24,439 bases of DNA from Zestomicrobium sp964482405 (GTDB lineage: Archaea; Thermoproteota; Thermoprotei_A; Sulfolobales; NBVN01), in NCBI GenBank assembly GCA_964482405.1, contig CAYZXH010000024.1, positions 1 to 24,439 on the forward strand. The letters run 5' to 3'. The position numbers and the translations under genes were made by a program. This document shows positions 1-7,604 of this stretch, piece by piece. The notes under the pieces are model-generated. The model did not search any database and was not told where the DNA came from. It saw nothing but the letters and a program-made list of their open reading frames with translations. The number at the start of each line of letters is the position of its first letter. Within the stretch, counting starts at the first letter, position 1.

Positions 1-15
1 CGGAAGTTACTTTCG

Positions 16-1101
16 GTGTGGAAGTTGTTGTTTGACCCGCGACCTAAGATGTCTAGAAGTGACTTATACGATTTTGAGGAGGAGTTGAGTGTGTTGACTC
101 GGTATTTGGGCGAGCCCTTAGTGGTGGTTTCAGGGTTGAGGAGGACTGGGAAGACCTCGCTCGTGCTCACGTCTTTGAATGAGTGTGGCCGGCCCTATGT
201 ATTCGTTGATCTTAGGGAGGGCTTTGCTTCGTGGAGGGAGCTTTATGTGTTGCTTTCAAGAAGTTTTAGCGAGTTTATTGTTAGGGCTTCTAGGTGGGGT
301 AGAGTGAGGGATGTTTTCCTCAGGCTGATCTCTAGGTTGAGGGGAGTGTCCGTGCTTGGCTTAGAGGTGTCGGTGAATTGGTTACCTGAGAAGAGACCTT
401 TGCTGAGTGAGCTCTTCAGTATTCTCGACGAGGTAGGTGAGAGAGTTGGTGAGAGAGTCGTGATTGTTTTCGACGAGTTTCAGAGGACTCGCGGTCCTGT
501 CGGGGTAGCTCTCCATAGCGCGATATCGCACTCCTACGACTTCCACAGAAATCTTTCGTTCGTACTCACAGGCTCGGAAATGGGAGTGCTCTACGGGATC
601 TTGAAGAATCCGGAGAATCCGCTCTACGGTAGGGCTTACCTAGAGGTGAGAACCCGTAAGCTTTCAAGAGAGGAGTCCCTAGATTTTCTCAGGAGAGGGT
701 TCGCTGAGGCGGGGATGAAGATTGAGGAGGATGAGATTAAGAAAGCTGTTGAAGAGTTAGATGGTATCATTGGCTGGCTCACCTACTACGGCTACCTAAA
801 GGTGAGTGGTAGAGGGAATTTCGAGAGCGTAGTAAACAAGGCTATCGAGCTAGCTAAAAACGAGCTAGAGTCTTTTCTATCGAGTAGGGTAAGCAGGAGG
901 TATAGAATAGTCTTGAAGCTTCTCGCGGAGGACCTCAGGGAATGGGGAAGACTTAAAAAAGCTCTCGAAAACGCCGAGGGGGCTGAGTTAAGTGATAGAG
1001 TCCTATACGAAATACTTCAAAACTTAAGGAACCATTCAATCATAGATAATGAAAACAACTTCACAGATCCTGTTGTTAGGAGAGCTGCTCAGCACCTCTA
1101 A
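16..1101 (+). CDS. Archaeal ATPase (STAND/AAA-like, PF01637-type)
   Basis: A 361-residue P-loop ATPase of the archaeal ATPase family. Residues 40-48 form Walker A (GLRRTGKTS) and residues 148-154 form Walker B (VVIVFDE), followed by a FVLTGSEMG segment near residue 190 that matches the conserved post-Walker-B strand of this family. The N-terminal WKLLFDPRPK and FEEEL segments resemble the usual opening of these proteins, where the protein is told to defend or bind a partner. The C-terminal third is helical and charged, and probably forms a winged helix. The start is a GTG lying 16 bases into the window, so an upstream start cannot be excluded. Members are abundant and variably distributed in hyperthermophilic archaea, and their cellular role is mostly unknown. 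No partner gene is visible downstream, because the next genes belong to a transporter operon. Confidence 0.9.
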   Translation: MWKLLFDPRPKMSRSDLYDFEEELSVLTRYLGEPLVVVSGLRRTGKTSLVLTSLNECGRPYVFVDLREGFASWRELYVLLSRSFSEFIVRASRWGRVRDVFLRLISRLRGVSVLGLEVSVNWLPEKRPLLSELFSILDEVGERVGERVVIVFDEFQRTRGPVGVALHSAISHSYDFHRNLSFVLTGSEMGVLYGILKNPENPLYGRAYLEVRTRKLSREESLDFLRRGFAEAGMKIEEDEIKKAVEELDGIIGWLTYYGYLKVSGRGNFESVVNKAIELAKNELESFLSSRVSRRYRIVLKLLAEDLREWGRLKKALENAEGAELSDRVLYEILQNLRNHSIIDNENNFTDPVVRRAAQHL

Positions 1102-1158
1102 GAACTTCAAGCTTCATATGGCTTCACGCTCAGTCTTCTATCTCATCAGGAACCCTCA

Positions 1159-1199
1159 CCTTAACAGCTCGCTCTAAAGAGCGGAGTTTTCGGTTGTGA
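1159..1199 (-). repeat. Dispersed hairpin repeat, copy C
   Basis: Read on the minus strand this begins TCACAACCGAAAACTCCGC and continues with a CTTTAG loop and the closing stem GAGCGAG. It shares the ACAAC(T/C)GAAA lead-in and the stem-loop layout with the copies at 6101-6140 and 21075-21117, but its tail is degenerate (CTGTTAAGGTGA instead of GGAGGAGGTCA). It lies between two plus-strand genes, in antisense orientation to both. Its resemblance to IS605-family right ends or omega-RNA 3' hairpins is inferred from the better copies. Confidence 0.6.
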
Positions 1200-1245
1200 G
1201 TGAGTTTATTAAGTTCTCTACGGGATATGTTACGGTGAGTAATTA

Positions 1246-1356
1246 ATGAACACAGTATATGTGTTCATTATATTGCAGACTATCGCGTGTTTAACTCCTG
1301 TTGCTGTAGCGGCTATAATTCTTCGTAAGCTTAAGAAGAGCGCTCGGGGTGTGTAG
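1246..1356 (+). CDS. Small single-span membrane protein, putative symporter subunit
   Basis: A 36-residue open frame, MNTVYVFIILQTIACLTPVA at its start, forming one hydrophobic segment (about residues 4-26) followed by a strongly basic tail (RKLKK). It has an excellent ribosome binding site, GGTGAG at 1234-1239, six bases before its ATG. It ends three bases before the symporter ATG, which argues for co-translation. Small membrane partners encoded next to sodium:solute symporters are known (YhdT with PanF, the DUF4212 and DUF3311 families); this peptide is shorter than those and I see no specific family match. A role as accessory subunit or assembly factor of the symporter is inference. The alternative is a chance open frame, but the ribosome binding site, hydrophobic profile and spacing make that less likely. 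Confidence 0.6.
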   Translation: MNTVYVFIILQTIACLTPVAVAAIILRKLKKSARGV

Positions 1357-1358
1357 GG

Positions 1359-2822
1359 ATGAACTCAGAAATAATAATCTACATCATGATATTATATTTC
1401 GTGATTTACGGTATCGTGGGTCTTCTTGCTGCTAGGAGGGTTAGGACTCTAGAGGAATATGCCGTGGCAGGACATAAGATGGGTTTAATAGCTCTTACGG
1501 GTACTTACTTCGCTACGTTCATAAGTGCTCTCTCGTTTTTAGGAGGTATCGGCGGCATATATAGGGTGGGAATCTCAAACGTGGTTTATCCTATCATGTG
1601 GGCTACTGGTAGTGCCATAGGCCCTATAATAGCGCTTAAGTTTAGGAGGGTGCCCCTAATAACTCCGGCGGAATTCTTTGAAAAGAGGTATGGTAGCCAA
1701 TATCTTCGAATACTGATAGCAGCTATCACATGCGTATCACTCATACCTTTCTTCATGATTCAGTTAAACGCTTTGGGCGCGGTTTACACGTTAGCTACTG
1801 GCAGAAGTTTTGCTGAGGGGGTTATTCTGGGCGGTATCGTTGTGGCACTCTACACCATCTTAGGCGGTATGGTTGCAGTAGCTTGGACGGATGTCATTCA
1901 AGGGTTTGTGTTAACCGTAGGCGCTATAATGGGTGGCGTGATAGTTTATCAATTATGTGGTGGTCTAGACAACATAATTGCTAATGCTGCCACGATATCA
2001 ACGCCTCCCGAAGTTGGGATGGCGCCGACAAGCCCGGGGAGTTTAATTGCTGTTGCGTCATTCCTGACGTTACCCTGGTTCGTGGCGCAGTGGTTCACTC
2101 AGGCTCCAGGTACTGGAGCTCACCCCCAGTATCTTCAAAGAATTCAAGCCGCTAAAGACATTAAGCTCTCACTACGCATGTACATATATTCTTGGATAAC
2201 TCTAGCCGTAATCTACTTCTGTTTCGTGATTATAGGCTTAGGCGGTAGAGTCCTAGTACCCACGATGCCTGAAGGCTTTAAGTCTGACTGGATATTCTTA
2301 TACATCATGCTTAGATACGTACACCCAGTAATTGCTGGCGCGGTCTTCGCCGGCATAATAGCTGCGGCGGCATCAACCCTCGATACTCAAGTACACTTAA
2401 CTTCAGTGTCCCTATCCATAGACGTAGTGAGAGGCCTAAAGAGGGAGATCTCGGAGAAGAACGCACTACTAATATCCAGGGCTCTGACGGCGGTGTTGGT
2501 TGCGATAGCTATATACTTCTCTATATATCCTGCCGCGGAGATACTGACTTTAGGCGGTTATACGTTAGGACTTATGGGTGTGCTCTATTTCGTTCCGGTA
2601 CTGCTCGGTCTTTACTGGAGGAGGGTGACGGCAGCGGGCGTAGCCGTCGGCACCATAGTCGGCATCATAGTATTCGTGGTTTGGCAGACATTGTGGGGAT
2701 TCAGTATTTACGGTCTACCGCCTGTCGGTATAGGAGTTATGACAAGCCTCGTGCTAACAGTGTTAGTATCCCTCTTCACTAAGCCGCCTCGCGAAGACTG
2801 CATCAAACCCTACTTTGAGTGA
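1359..2822 (+). CDS. Sodium:solute symporter (SSS family)
   Basis: A 487-residue polytopic membrane protein with about 13 hydrophobic spans, the usual size for the SSS/PutP-PanF family of sodium-coupled importers. Diagnostic pieces are the N-terminal TLEEYAVAGHKMG (about 30-42), the family signature GGMVAVAWTDVIQG (169-182) and the helix 8 segment AAAASTLDTQ (335-344), where the Ser/Thr residues of the sodium site normally lie. The ATG has GGGGTG at 1346-1351, seven bases upstream. The gene sits between a 36-residue membrane peptide and an aldehyde:ferredoxin oxidoreductase gene six bases downstream, so the three probably form one transcript. The substrate cannot be read from sequence; the context suggests a small carboxylate or an amino-acid-derived compound linked to aldehyde/acid metabolism, which is inference. 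Confidence 0.93.
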   Translation: MNSEIIIYIMILYFVIYGIVGLLAARRVRTLEEYAVAGHKMGLIALTGTYFATFISALSFLGGIGGIYRVGISNVVYPIMWATGSAIGPIIALKFRRVPLITPAEFFEKRYGSQYLRILIAAITCVSLIPFFMIQLNALGAVYTLATGRSFAEGVILGGIVVALYTILGGMVAVAWTDVIQGFVLTVGAIMGGVIVYQLCGGLDNIIANAATISTPPEVGMAPTSPGSLIAVASFLTLPWFVAQWFTQAPGTGAHPQYLQRIQAAKDIKLSLRMYIYSWITLAVIYFCFVIIGLGGRVLVPTMPEGFKSDWIFLYIMLRYVHPVIAGAVFAGIIAAAASTLDTQVHLTSVSLSIDVVRGLKREISEKNALLISRALTAVLVAIAIYFSIYPAAEILTLGGYTLGLMGVLYFVPVLLGLYWRRVTAAGVAVGTIVGIIVFVVWQTLWGFSIYGLPPVGIGVMTSLVLTVLVSLFTKPPREDCIKPYFE

Positions 2823-2828
2823 ACCGGA

Positions 2829-4748
2829 GTGAGTAATGCTCTTGGCGGATTAGCGGGTAGGGTAGCTTTCGTAGATCTGTCTAGGAATAGAGTTAGGTTA
2901 GAGAATTCTGGGAAGTACAGCTGGTTAATCGGTGGGCGCGGGTTTGGAGCCTATCTCCTCTTTCAAGAACTAGAACCCAGCACTAGACCCTTCGACCCTG
3001 ATAACTTAGTAGTGATTTCTCCGGGACGCTTAGTAGGTACTGAATGCCCTCAAGCAAATAGGACAAGCCTCTCTTCAAAGAGTCCCGTCACTAGCGGGAC
3101 GGGCTATTCCAACGTCGGCGGATCTTTCGGGTATAATTTGAAGCGAGCTGGTTTTGATGCCGTAGTCATTCACGGGAAGTCTGAAAAACCTGTGTATCTA
3201 TGGATCACTGAAGACTCAATAGAAATAAGGGATGCGACCCACTTATGGGGCTTAACGACCTCAGAAGTGGTTAAACATTTAAGGGAGCTTGAGAGTAAAG
3301 TTAGTGTTCTCTCAATAGGACCTGCAGGAGAGCGTCTAGTCTTCGCTTCTGCCGTGATAGTTGATGAAGGAAACGCAGCAGGTGGTTGCGGGATAGCCAG
3401 CGTCCTAGGTTCTAAGAAGCTTAAAGCTGTGGCGGTTTACGGCGATAAAGAAGTTCCGGTAAGTAATCCAGAAAAACTTCGTAAGTTAAGGGAGGAAATA
3501 ATTAGTAGAATGGAAAAATCCAATCACGTCAAGATTCATAAGACTCGCGGCTCGGTCGGCAGGGTATTGCCTCGATTTCAGAAGCTTTCAATGCTACCTG
3601 TTAGAAATTATGAAGACGATGCTTGGGATGAGAGCAAGCTAAACAAATTACTTGAAGGAATTTTGAGGTTCCGGGTCGACGTAAAGGGGTGTCCTCAATG
3701 CTTCATGCAATGCATGAATGTGCTTGAGATTCGGGAGAGTAGATACGCGGGGACTAAGTGTGTGGGACTTCAGGCGAACGCCGGTTATGGTTTTGGTCCC
3801 AGGTTCGACATCGATAACCCGTTAGTCGTAATCAAAGCTAACGCACTCTGTAATGAGTTAGGGCTTGACATAGATAACGCTGCAACCATTATCTCATGGG
3901 TCTTCGAGCTATACAATAAAGGGTTAGTAAATAGGGAGGAAGTTGATAATCTAGATCTTAAATGGGGTAATGGTGAAGCATTACTAGAGATGCTCAAGAA
4001 ACTAGCTTACAGAGATGGCTTCGGGGAAGTCTTGGCTAGAGGCTTTAAGCAAGCAGCCTCAATAATAGGTAGGGGTTCTGAATATTACGCGATGCATGTC
4101 AAGAATCAAGGAATAATAGATTCTGTGAGAACAGCCATAGCGTGGGGTTTCGGACACCTAACTTCTGTTAGAGGAGCGAGACACCTCGATGGGTCACCAA
4201 CCACGGAAGCAAGAGACTACACACCAACTCAATCACTCGAGCTCTTCGGAGTACCTACCGCGTCCATTCAAACAGTCTATGAAGGAAAGGCAAAATTAGT
4301 CTTCTGGTTTGAGAATTTCAAAGCGGTCACGGATTCCCTCGGAATATGCTACTTCGCAACTTACTGGGGTAACGCACTAGAGCTTCTAGGACCTAAAGAC
4401 TACGCAACACTCTATCAAGCCGTAGTAGGTGAAGAAATATCGCCTGATGAATTACTCCTAATCGGGAGGAAGATACGCGAGTATGAGAAAGCGTTCAACA
4501 CTATACACGCTAACTTCACTAGAATGGATGACATGCCTCCGCCAAGAGTGTTTGTTGAGGAGGTTAAGAGCGGATCCCTCAAAGGCACCAAGATTAACAG
4601 GCGAAAATATGAGGAAATGCTAGACGAGTACTACAGACTACACGGATGGGACGAAGACACAGGATTTCAGAAAAGAGAAACCTTAGAAGAACTCGGACTT
4701 CACGACATAGCAAGCAAACTTGAGAGGTTCGGGAAGCTTATTAACTGA
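2829..4748 (+). CDS. aor: Aldehyde:ferredoxin oxidoreductase (tungstopterin enzyme)
   Basis: A 639-residue member of the AOR family, which oxidises aldehydes to carboxylic acids with ferredoxin as acceptor, using a bis-tungstopterin and one [4Fe-4S] cluster. The N-terminal domain (about 1-210) contains the pterin-binding GGRGFGAYLLF (35-45). The cluster ligands are C288, C291 and C295 (CPQCFMQC), with the fourth at C507 in TDSLGIC. The segment SVRGARHLDG (446-455) matches the conserved region lining the pterin site. All known ligands are present, so it should be active. The GTG start has a weak upstream GAGTGA that overlaps the symporter stop. It is encoded just downstream of the symporter, suggesting the transported compound or its product feeds the same pathway. 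The subfamily (AOR, FOR, GOR or WOR4/5) cannot be fixed by eye. Confidence 0.93.
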   Translation: MSNALGGLAGRVAFVDLSRNRVRLENSGKYSWLIGGRGFGAYLLFQELEPSTRPFDPDNLVVISPGRLVGTECPQANRTSLSSKSPVTSGTGYSNVGGSFGYNLKRAGFDAVVIHGKSEKPVYLWITEDSIEIRDATHLWGLTTSEVVKHLRELESKVSVLSIGPAGERLVFASAVIVDEGNAAGGCGIASVLGSKKLKAVAVYGDKEVPVSNPEKLRKLREEIISRMEKSNHVKIHKTRGSVGRVLPRFQKLSMLPVRNYEDDAWDESKLNKLLEGILRFRVDVKGCPQCFMQCMNVLEIRESRYAGTKCVGLQANAGYGFGPRFDIDNPLVVIKANALCNELGLDIDNAATIISWVFELYNKGLVNREEVDNLDLKWGNGEALLEMLKKLAYRDGFGEVLARGFKQAASIIGRGSEYYAMHVKNQGIIDSVRTAIAWGFGHLTSVRGARHLDGSPTTEARDYTPTQSLELFGVPTASIQTVYEGKAKLVFWFENFKAVTDSLGICYFATYWGNALELLGPKDYATLYQAVVGEEISPDELLLIGRKIREYEKAFNTIHANFTRMDDMPPPRVFVEEVKSGSLKGTKINRRKYEEMLDEYYRLHGWDEDTGFQKRETLEELGLHDIASKLERFGKLIN

Positions 4749-4887
4749 AAAACGTACGTACCACGTTTCACAGTAAATCTCATCTCAATCTTTTATTTAA
4801 CACCTTTCTACTGAAGAGACTAACTGATTTCTGGTTTGAGGGTAGGTTCTTGAGAGCAGATCCCATGTTTCGTTTTTAGATAACGTG

Positions 4888-5820
4888 TTAGCCTCCAAGC
4901 TCGATCATTTTCATTAAGAGTTTTGCCCCGTTCCTCATGCTTATCATTATTGATTCAGGACTCCAAGGAGATCCCGTGAGTTCGTTGTTGGATATCACGG
5001 CTATTTTTATGAATGGTATTCTCAGCCTATAACATGTGAGTCCAAACCCGTAGGCTTCCATTTCCTCAGCGTCTGTGCTTAGTTCCTGGTGTATTCTGAG
5101 AATGTAGGTTGAGTTAGCTGTCCATATGTTGGCTGAGGCTATAGTTCCATTCAGGAAGATTTTGGAGTAGTAATCTTGGTTTCTTCCGATCAGGTTTGCT
5201 GGAGTGGGAGGAAGTGATATCTCCCTACTAGCTCTCTCAGCTAGATCCAGCAACTCATTACTAGTGTTTAGGTAGAGAAACCTGAACCATGTCCCGTTAA
5301 CGAGCGTTATGCCGAGACGCATGTAGCGCCAGTTCTCATAACTTAGATACCTCCTATTACCGTACGGAACTATCCTAGCAGCGACAATAACGTCGCCAGT
5401 GTCATGATCGTAGCTATGAGCCCCGGCCGTACCTATGTTTACTGCCCACTTAATATTAAATAACGTGCTCATAGCCATAACCGCGCCCGCAGCTGCTTCC
5501 TCGCCTATACCGCTTATAACTATTACAACAGGTTTACCAGCTATTTTTCCAACACTAAAGTTATACCCCATAGCCGCAAAAGACTTCTCCAAATCAAATA
5601 TCTCAAAAATGTACCGCGCTTCATCAAGCATCGCAATAACTATCCCGACCCTAGGTGTGGTATCCTTAATTATAGCGTTAGAGGGGGTTACAGTGGAAGT
5701 AAGAGTAGTGAGGAAAGTCGCAGTAACAGTAGTTGTTGGAGCTAAACTAATCCCGGTATAGAAAGCCCCTATGCCAATAATTATTAACAGAAATATTATC
5801 ATCAAGACATTCCAGCGCAT
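4888..5820 (-). CDS. Membrane-anchored nucleosidase/phosphorylase-like protein (PNP/MTAN fold)
   Basis: I place the start at the ATG at 5820 (310 residues); an upstream in-frame ATG at 5850 would add ten residues, but a TATA box (5851-5860) abuts it, and GGTG lies six bases before the 5820 ATG. The N-terminus (MRWNVLMIIF and on to about residue 28) is a signal anchor, followed by a Thr/Ser-rich linker, so the catalytic domain should face the cell exterior. That domain resembles the nucleoside phosphorylase/MTA-SAH nucleosidase superfamily: VGIVIAMLDEA, VVIVISGIGEEAA, AVNIGTAGAH and a ribose-binding-type EEMEAYGFG (about 252-260). The position that carries the catalytic Asp of MTAN (ISD) reads ISN (N278), as in trimeric 6-oxopurine phosphorylases. 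It may salvage extracellular nucleosides or be catalytically altered. It converges with the oxidoreductase gene. Confidence 0.8.
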   Translation of the reverse strand: MRWNVLMIIFLLIIIGIGAFYTGISLAPTTTVTATFLTTLTSTVTPSNAIIKDTTPRVGIVIAMLDEARYIFEIFDLEKSFAAMGYNFSVGKIAGKPVVIVISGIGEEAAAGAVMAMSTLFNIKWAVNIGTAGAHSYDHDTGDVIVAARIVPYGNRRYLSYENWRYMRLGITLVNGTWFRFLYLNTSNELLDLAERASREISLPPTPANLIGRNQDYYSKIFLNGTIASANIWTANSTYILRIHQELSTDAEEMEAYGFGLTCYRLRIPFIKIAVISNNELTGSPWSPESIMISMRNGAKLLMKMIELGG

Positions 5821-5850
5821 CTTACACACCACACATGGGTCTCTAGCCAT

Positions 5851-5860
5851 AAAATATAAA
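5851..5860 (-). promoter_or_regulatory. TATA box for the nucleosidase-like gene
   Basis: TTTATATTTT on the minus strand. A transcription start 26 bases downstream of its centre would fall near 5829, just upstream of the proposed ATG at 5820 and inside the longer reading frame. This supports the shorter gene model. Confidence 0.5.
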
Positions 5861-5870
5861 TCTTTTTATG

Positions 5871-6100
5871 CGCTTCTTTAATAAAATCATGAAAGATTTA
5901 CTATGATCTAATTGCATCACGAAAGAATAAAGAACAATATCATTACAATGAACAACTGTAACTTCACACATGAAAAACCGGCAATGCTATAAATAAACAG
6001 AGATTGCATCAAGTATAGTATAGTATATATTAGTTACATTAGTTTAGCTTAGTCAGCGATGCACGTGGGTTAAGCATAACTTTATCTTAATACATGGTGC
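5871..6100. other. AT-rich intergenic spacer
   Basis: Part of a 572-base gap between divergent genes. It is AT-rich and has no open frame with a convincing ribosome binding site on either strand. The only regularity seen is a short tandem repeat, AGTAT three times at 6012-6026, running into ATATATTAG. I find no RNA gene here. Confidence 0.5.
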
Positions 6101-6140
6101 TGAGCCTCTCCTCACCCTAAAGAGAGGTTTTCAGTTGTAA
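6101..6140 (-). repeat. Dispersed hairpin repeat, copy D
   Basis: On the minus strand it begins TTACAACTGAAAACCTCTC, then has a CTTTAG loop and GGGTGAGGAGAGGCTCA. The first 12 bases are identical to copy A (21075-21117), and the tail is a close variant of GGAGGAGGTCA. It stands alone in the spacer, with no transposase remnant recognisable beside it. Confidence 0.65.
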
Positions 6141-6221
6141 ATTTGTTAATCTGTTAATTTAGACACGGCCCCCTATACCACGTGAGGATAACATAGCGAA
6201 ACTTTGAAAGATCTCTTAAGG

Positions 6222-6253
6222 GAATATCCGTTAGTACGAATATTCGTTAAGTA
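6222..6253 (+). promoter_or_regulatory. Tandem direct repeat with 12-bp palindrome, operator-like
   Basis: GAATATCCGTTA at 6222 is repeated as GAATATTCGTTA at 6238, a period of 16 bases. The second copy lies within the perfect palindrome ACGAATATTCGT (6236-6247). It sits about 40 bases upstream of a TATA-like palindrome (6291-6300) and about 145 bases before the aminotransferase start. It could bind a dimeric regulator; no regulator can be assigned. Confidence 0.4.
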
Positions 6254-6290
6254 AGTTTAAAAGCATGTTTTGATTCTTGCGGAGCTCAAT

Positions 6291-6300
6291 GCTTATAAGC
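6291..6300 (+). promoter_or_regulatory. TATA-like palindrome upstream of the aminotransferase
   Basis: GCTTATAAGC is a perfect 10-base palindrome with a TATA core. It would direct initiation near 6322, giving a leader of about 75 bases. That leader contains a 15-codon open frame (6334-6381) of uncertain meaning. Confidence 0.4.
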
Positions 6301-6395
6301 CTTACCTACGGATATAGGCTTATAGTGTGACGTATGAAGTTTGTGGTTATTGACTTGGCGGTGTTATGGGGTTTGAGGTAGGGGGTTGGTGAGTG

Positions 6396-7604
6396 ATGGA
6401 TTACTCTAGGTTCCTGTCTTCGGAGACGGATCTAATGCGTGACCCGGAGATAAGGGAGTTGCTGAAGCTGACTGAGCGGAGTGACATCGTAAGCTTTGCT
6501 GGAGGTCTTCCAGACCCTCAGGCATTTCCGTTGGATGAGTTGGCTGAGATAACGGTGTTCGCGTTCAGGGAGTTCGGGGTCTCAGCTCTCCAGTACGGGC
6601 CCACGAGGGGGGCGACCCCCTACGTTAAGGAGTTAGTTGAGTTCTTGTGGAGGGTTAGAGGTGTTAAAGCCTCGCCTGATGAAGTGGTGGTTACCGTTGG
6701 TTCTCAGCAAGCTCTAGATATTCTTTCAAGGGTTTTCGTGGATCTAGGTGACTACGTAGTTGTCGAGGAGCCGACTTATTTGGCAGCACTCAATGTCTTA
6801 AGGGCTAGGAAACCGAGGTTCGTCGGGGTCCCGGTAGATGATGAAGGCATATTAGTTGATGTTCTGGAGGATAAATTGAGAGAGCTTCGCAGTGAGGGTA
6901 AACGTGTTAAGTTTCTCTACACGATACCCGTAGCTCAGAACCCTGCTGGCGTGACCTTAAGTAAGAGAAGGAAGAAACGCTTGGTCGAGTTAGCTGAGGA
7001 GTACGACTTCCTGATAGTCGAGGACGATGTCTACGGTCTCTTAGTGTTCGAGGACGGTATTGACACAACGCCGATAAGGGTTTTAGCTCCTGAGAGAACC
7101 GTGTACGTGGGGTCCTTCAGCAAGACCCTATCACCAGGTATGAGGCTCGGCCACGTAATAGCTCCTAAACCACTAGCCGACGTCCTTGAGAGAGCTAAGC
7201 AGTCCATAGACCTTCACACACCAACACTAACTCAGTATGTAGCGATGGAAGCTCTGAGGAGGGGTGTGGTGGAGCGTAACCTACCACGCATTAAAACCCT
7301 CTATAAGATGAAGAGAGATATAATGCTTGATGCCCTCCAGGAAAACATGCCTGAGAGAGTCTGGTGGACTAAGCCCGTGGGAGGGATGTTCATTTGGCTG
7401 AAGCTCAACGCTCAAGTCGACACATCACAGCTACTGCTTAAGGCGGTTGAGCGCGGCGTAGCCTACGTCCCGGGCAAGACATTCTACCACGACATGAGGG
7501 AGACAGACACCATGAGACTTAACTACACGAAACCAACAGCAGATCAGATAAGAGAAGGTATTAAAACGTTAGCGGAGGTAGTTAGGGAAGCGTTAAGGAG
7601 TTGA
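6396..7604 (+). CDS. PLP-dependent aminotransferase class I/II (LysN/2-aminoadipate type)
   Basis: A fold-type I aminotransferase of about 402 residues, normal for the archaeal aromatic/2-aminoadipate aminotransferase group related to LysN and KAT II. Counting from a GTG three bases upstream, visible motifs are VSFAGGLPDPQAFP (33-46), LQYGPTRG (67-74), TVGSQQALD (101-109), the PLP-contacting IPVAQNPAG (178-186) and VEDDVYG (209-215), and the Schiff-base lysine K244 in GSFSKTLSPGMRLG. A C-terminal MRLNYT carries the substrate carboxylate arginine. ATG 6396 is preferred over GTG 6393 because GGTGA at 6388-6392 directly abuts the GTG. It transfers amino groups between amino acids and 2-oxoglutarate; aromatic, leucine or aminoadipate substrates are all possible. 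Its 3' end overlaps the convergent pilin gene by 12 bases. Confidence 0.93.
   Translation: MDYSRFLSSETDLMRDPEIRELLKLTERSDIVSFAGGLPDPQAFPLDELAEITVFAFREFGVSALQYGPTRGATPYVKELVEFLWRVRGVKASPDEVVVTVGSQQALDILSRVFVDLGDYVVVEEPTYLAALNVLRARKPRFVGVPVDDEGILVDVLEDKLRELRSEGKRVKFLYTIPVAQNPAGVTLSKRRKKRLVELAEEYDFLIVEDDVYGLLVFEDGIDTTPIRVLAPERTVYVGSFSKTLSPGMRLGHVIAPKPLADVLERAKQSIDLHTPTLTQYVAMEALRRGVVERNLPRIKTLYKMKRDIMLDALQENMPERVWWTKPVGGMFIWLKLNAQVDTSQLLLKAVERGVAYVPGKTFYHDMRETDTMRLNYTKPTADQIREGIKTLAEVVREALRS

Noticed and set aside
4749..4887. Convergent spacer with GTACGTAC and T-rich runs considered as a named terminator
   Set aside because: Only a weak T-run (CTTTTATTTAAC) is visible, with no stable stem; I cannot support a defined terminator coordinate.
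5438..5760. Plus-strand open frame opposite the nucleosidase-like gene
   Set aside because: Antisense frame rich in Ile, Ala and Val from the complement of the real gene; the minus strand has the PNP-fold motifs and the signal anchor.
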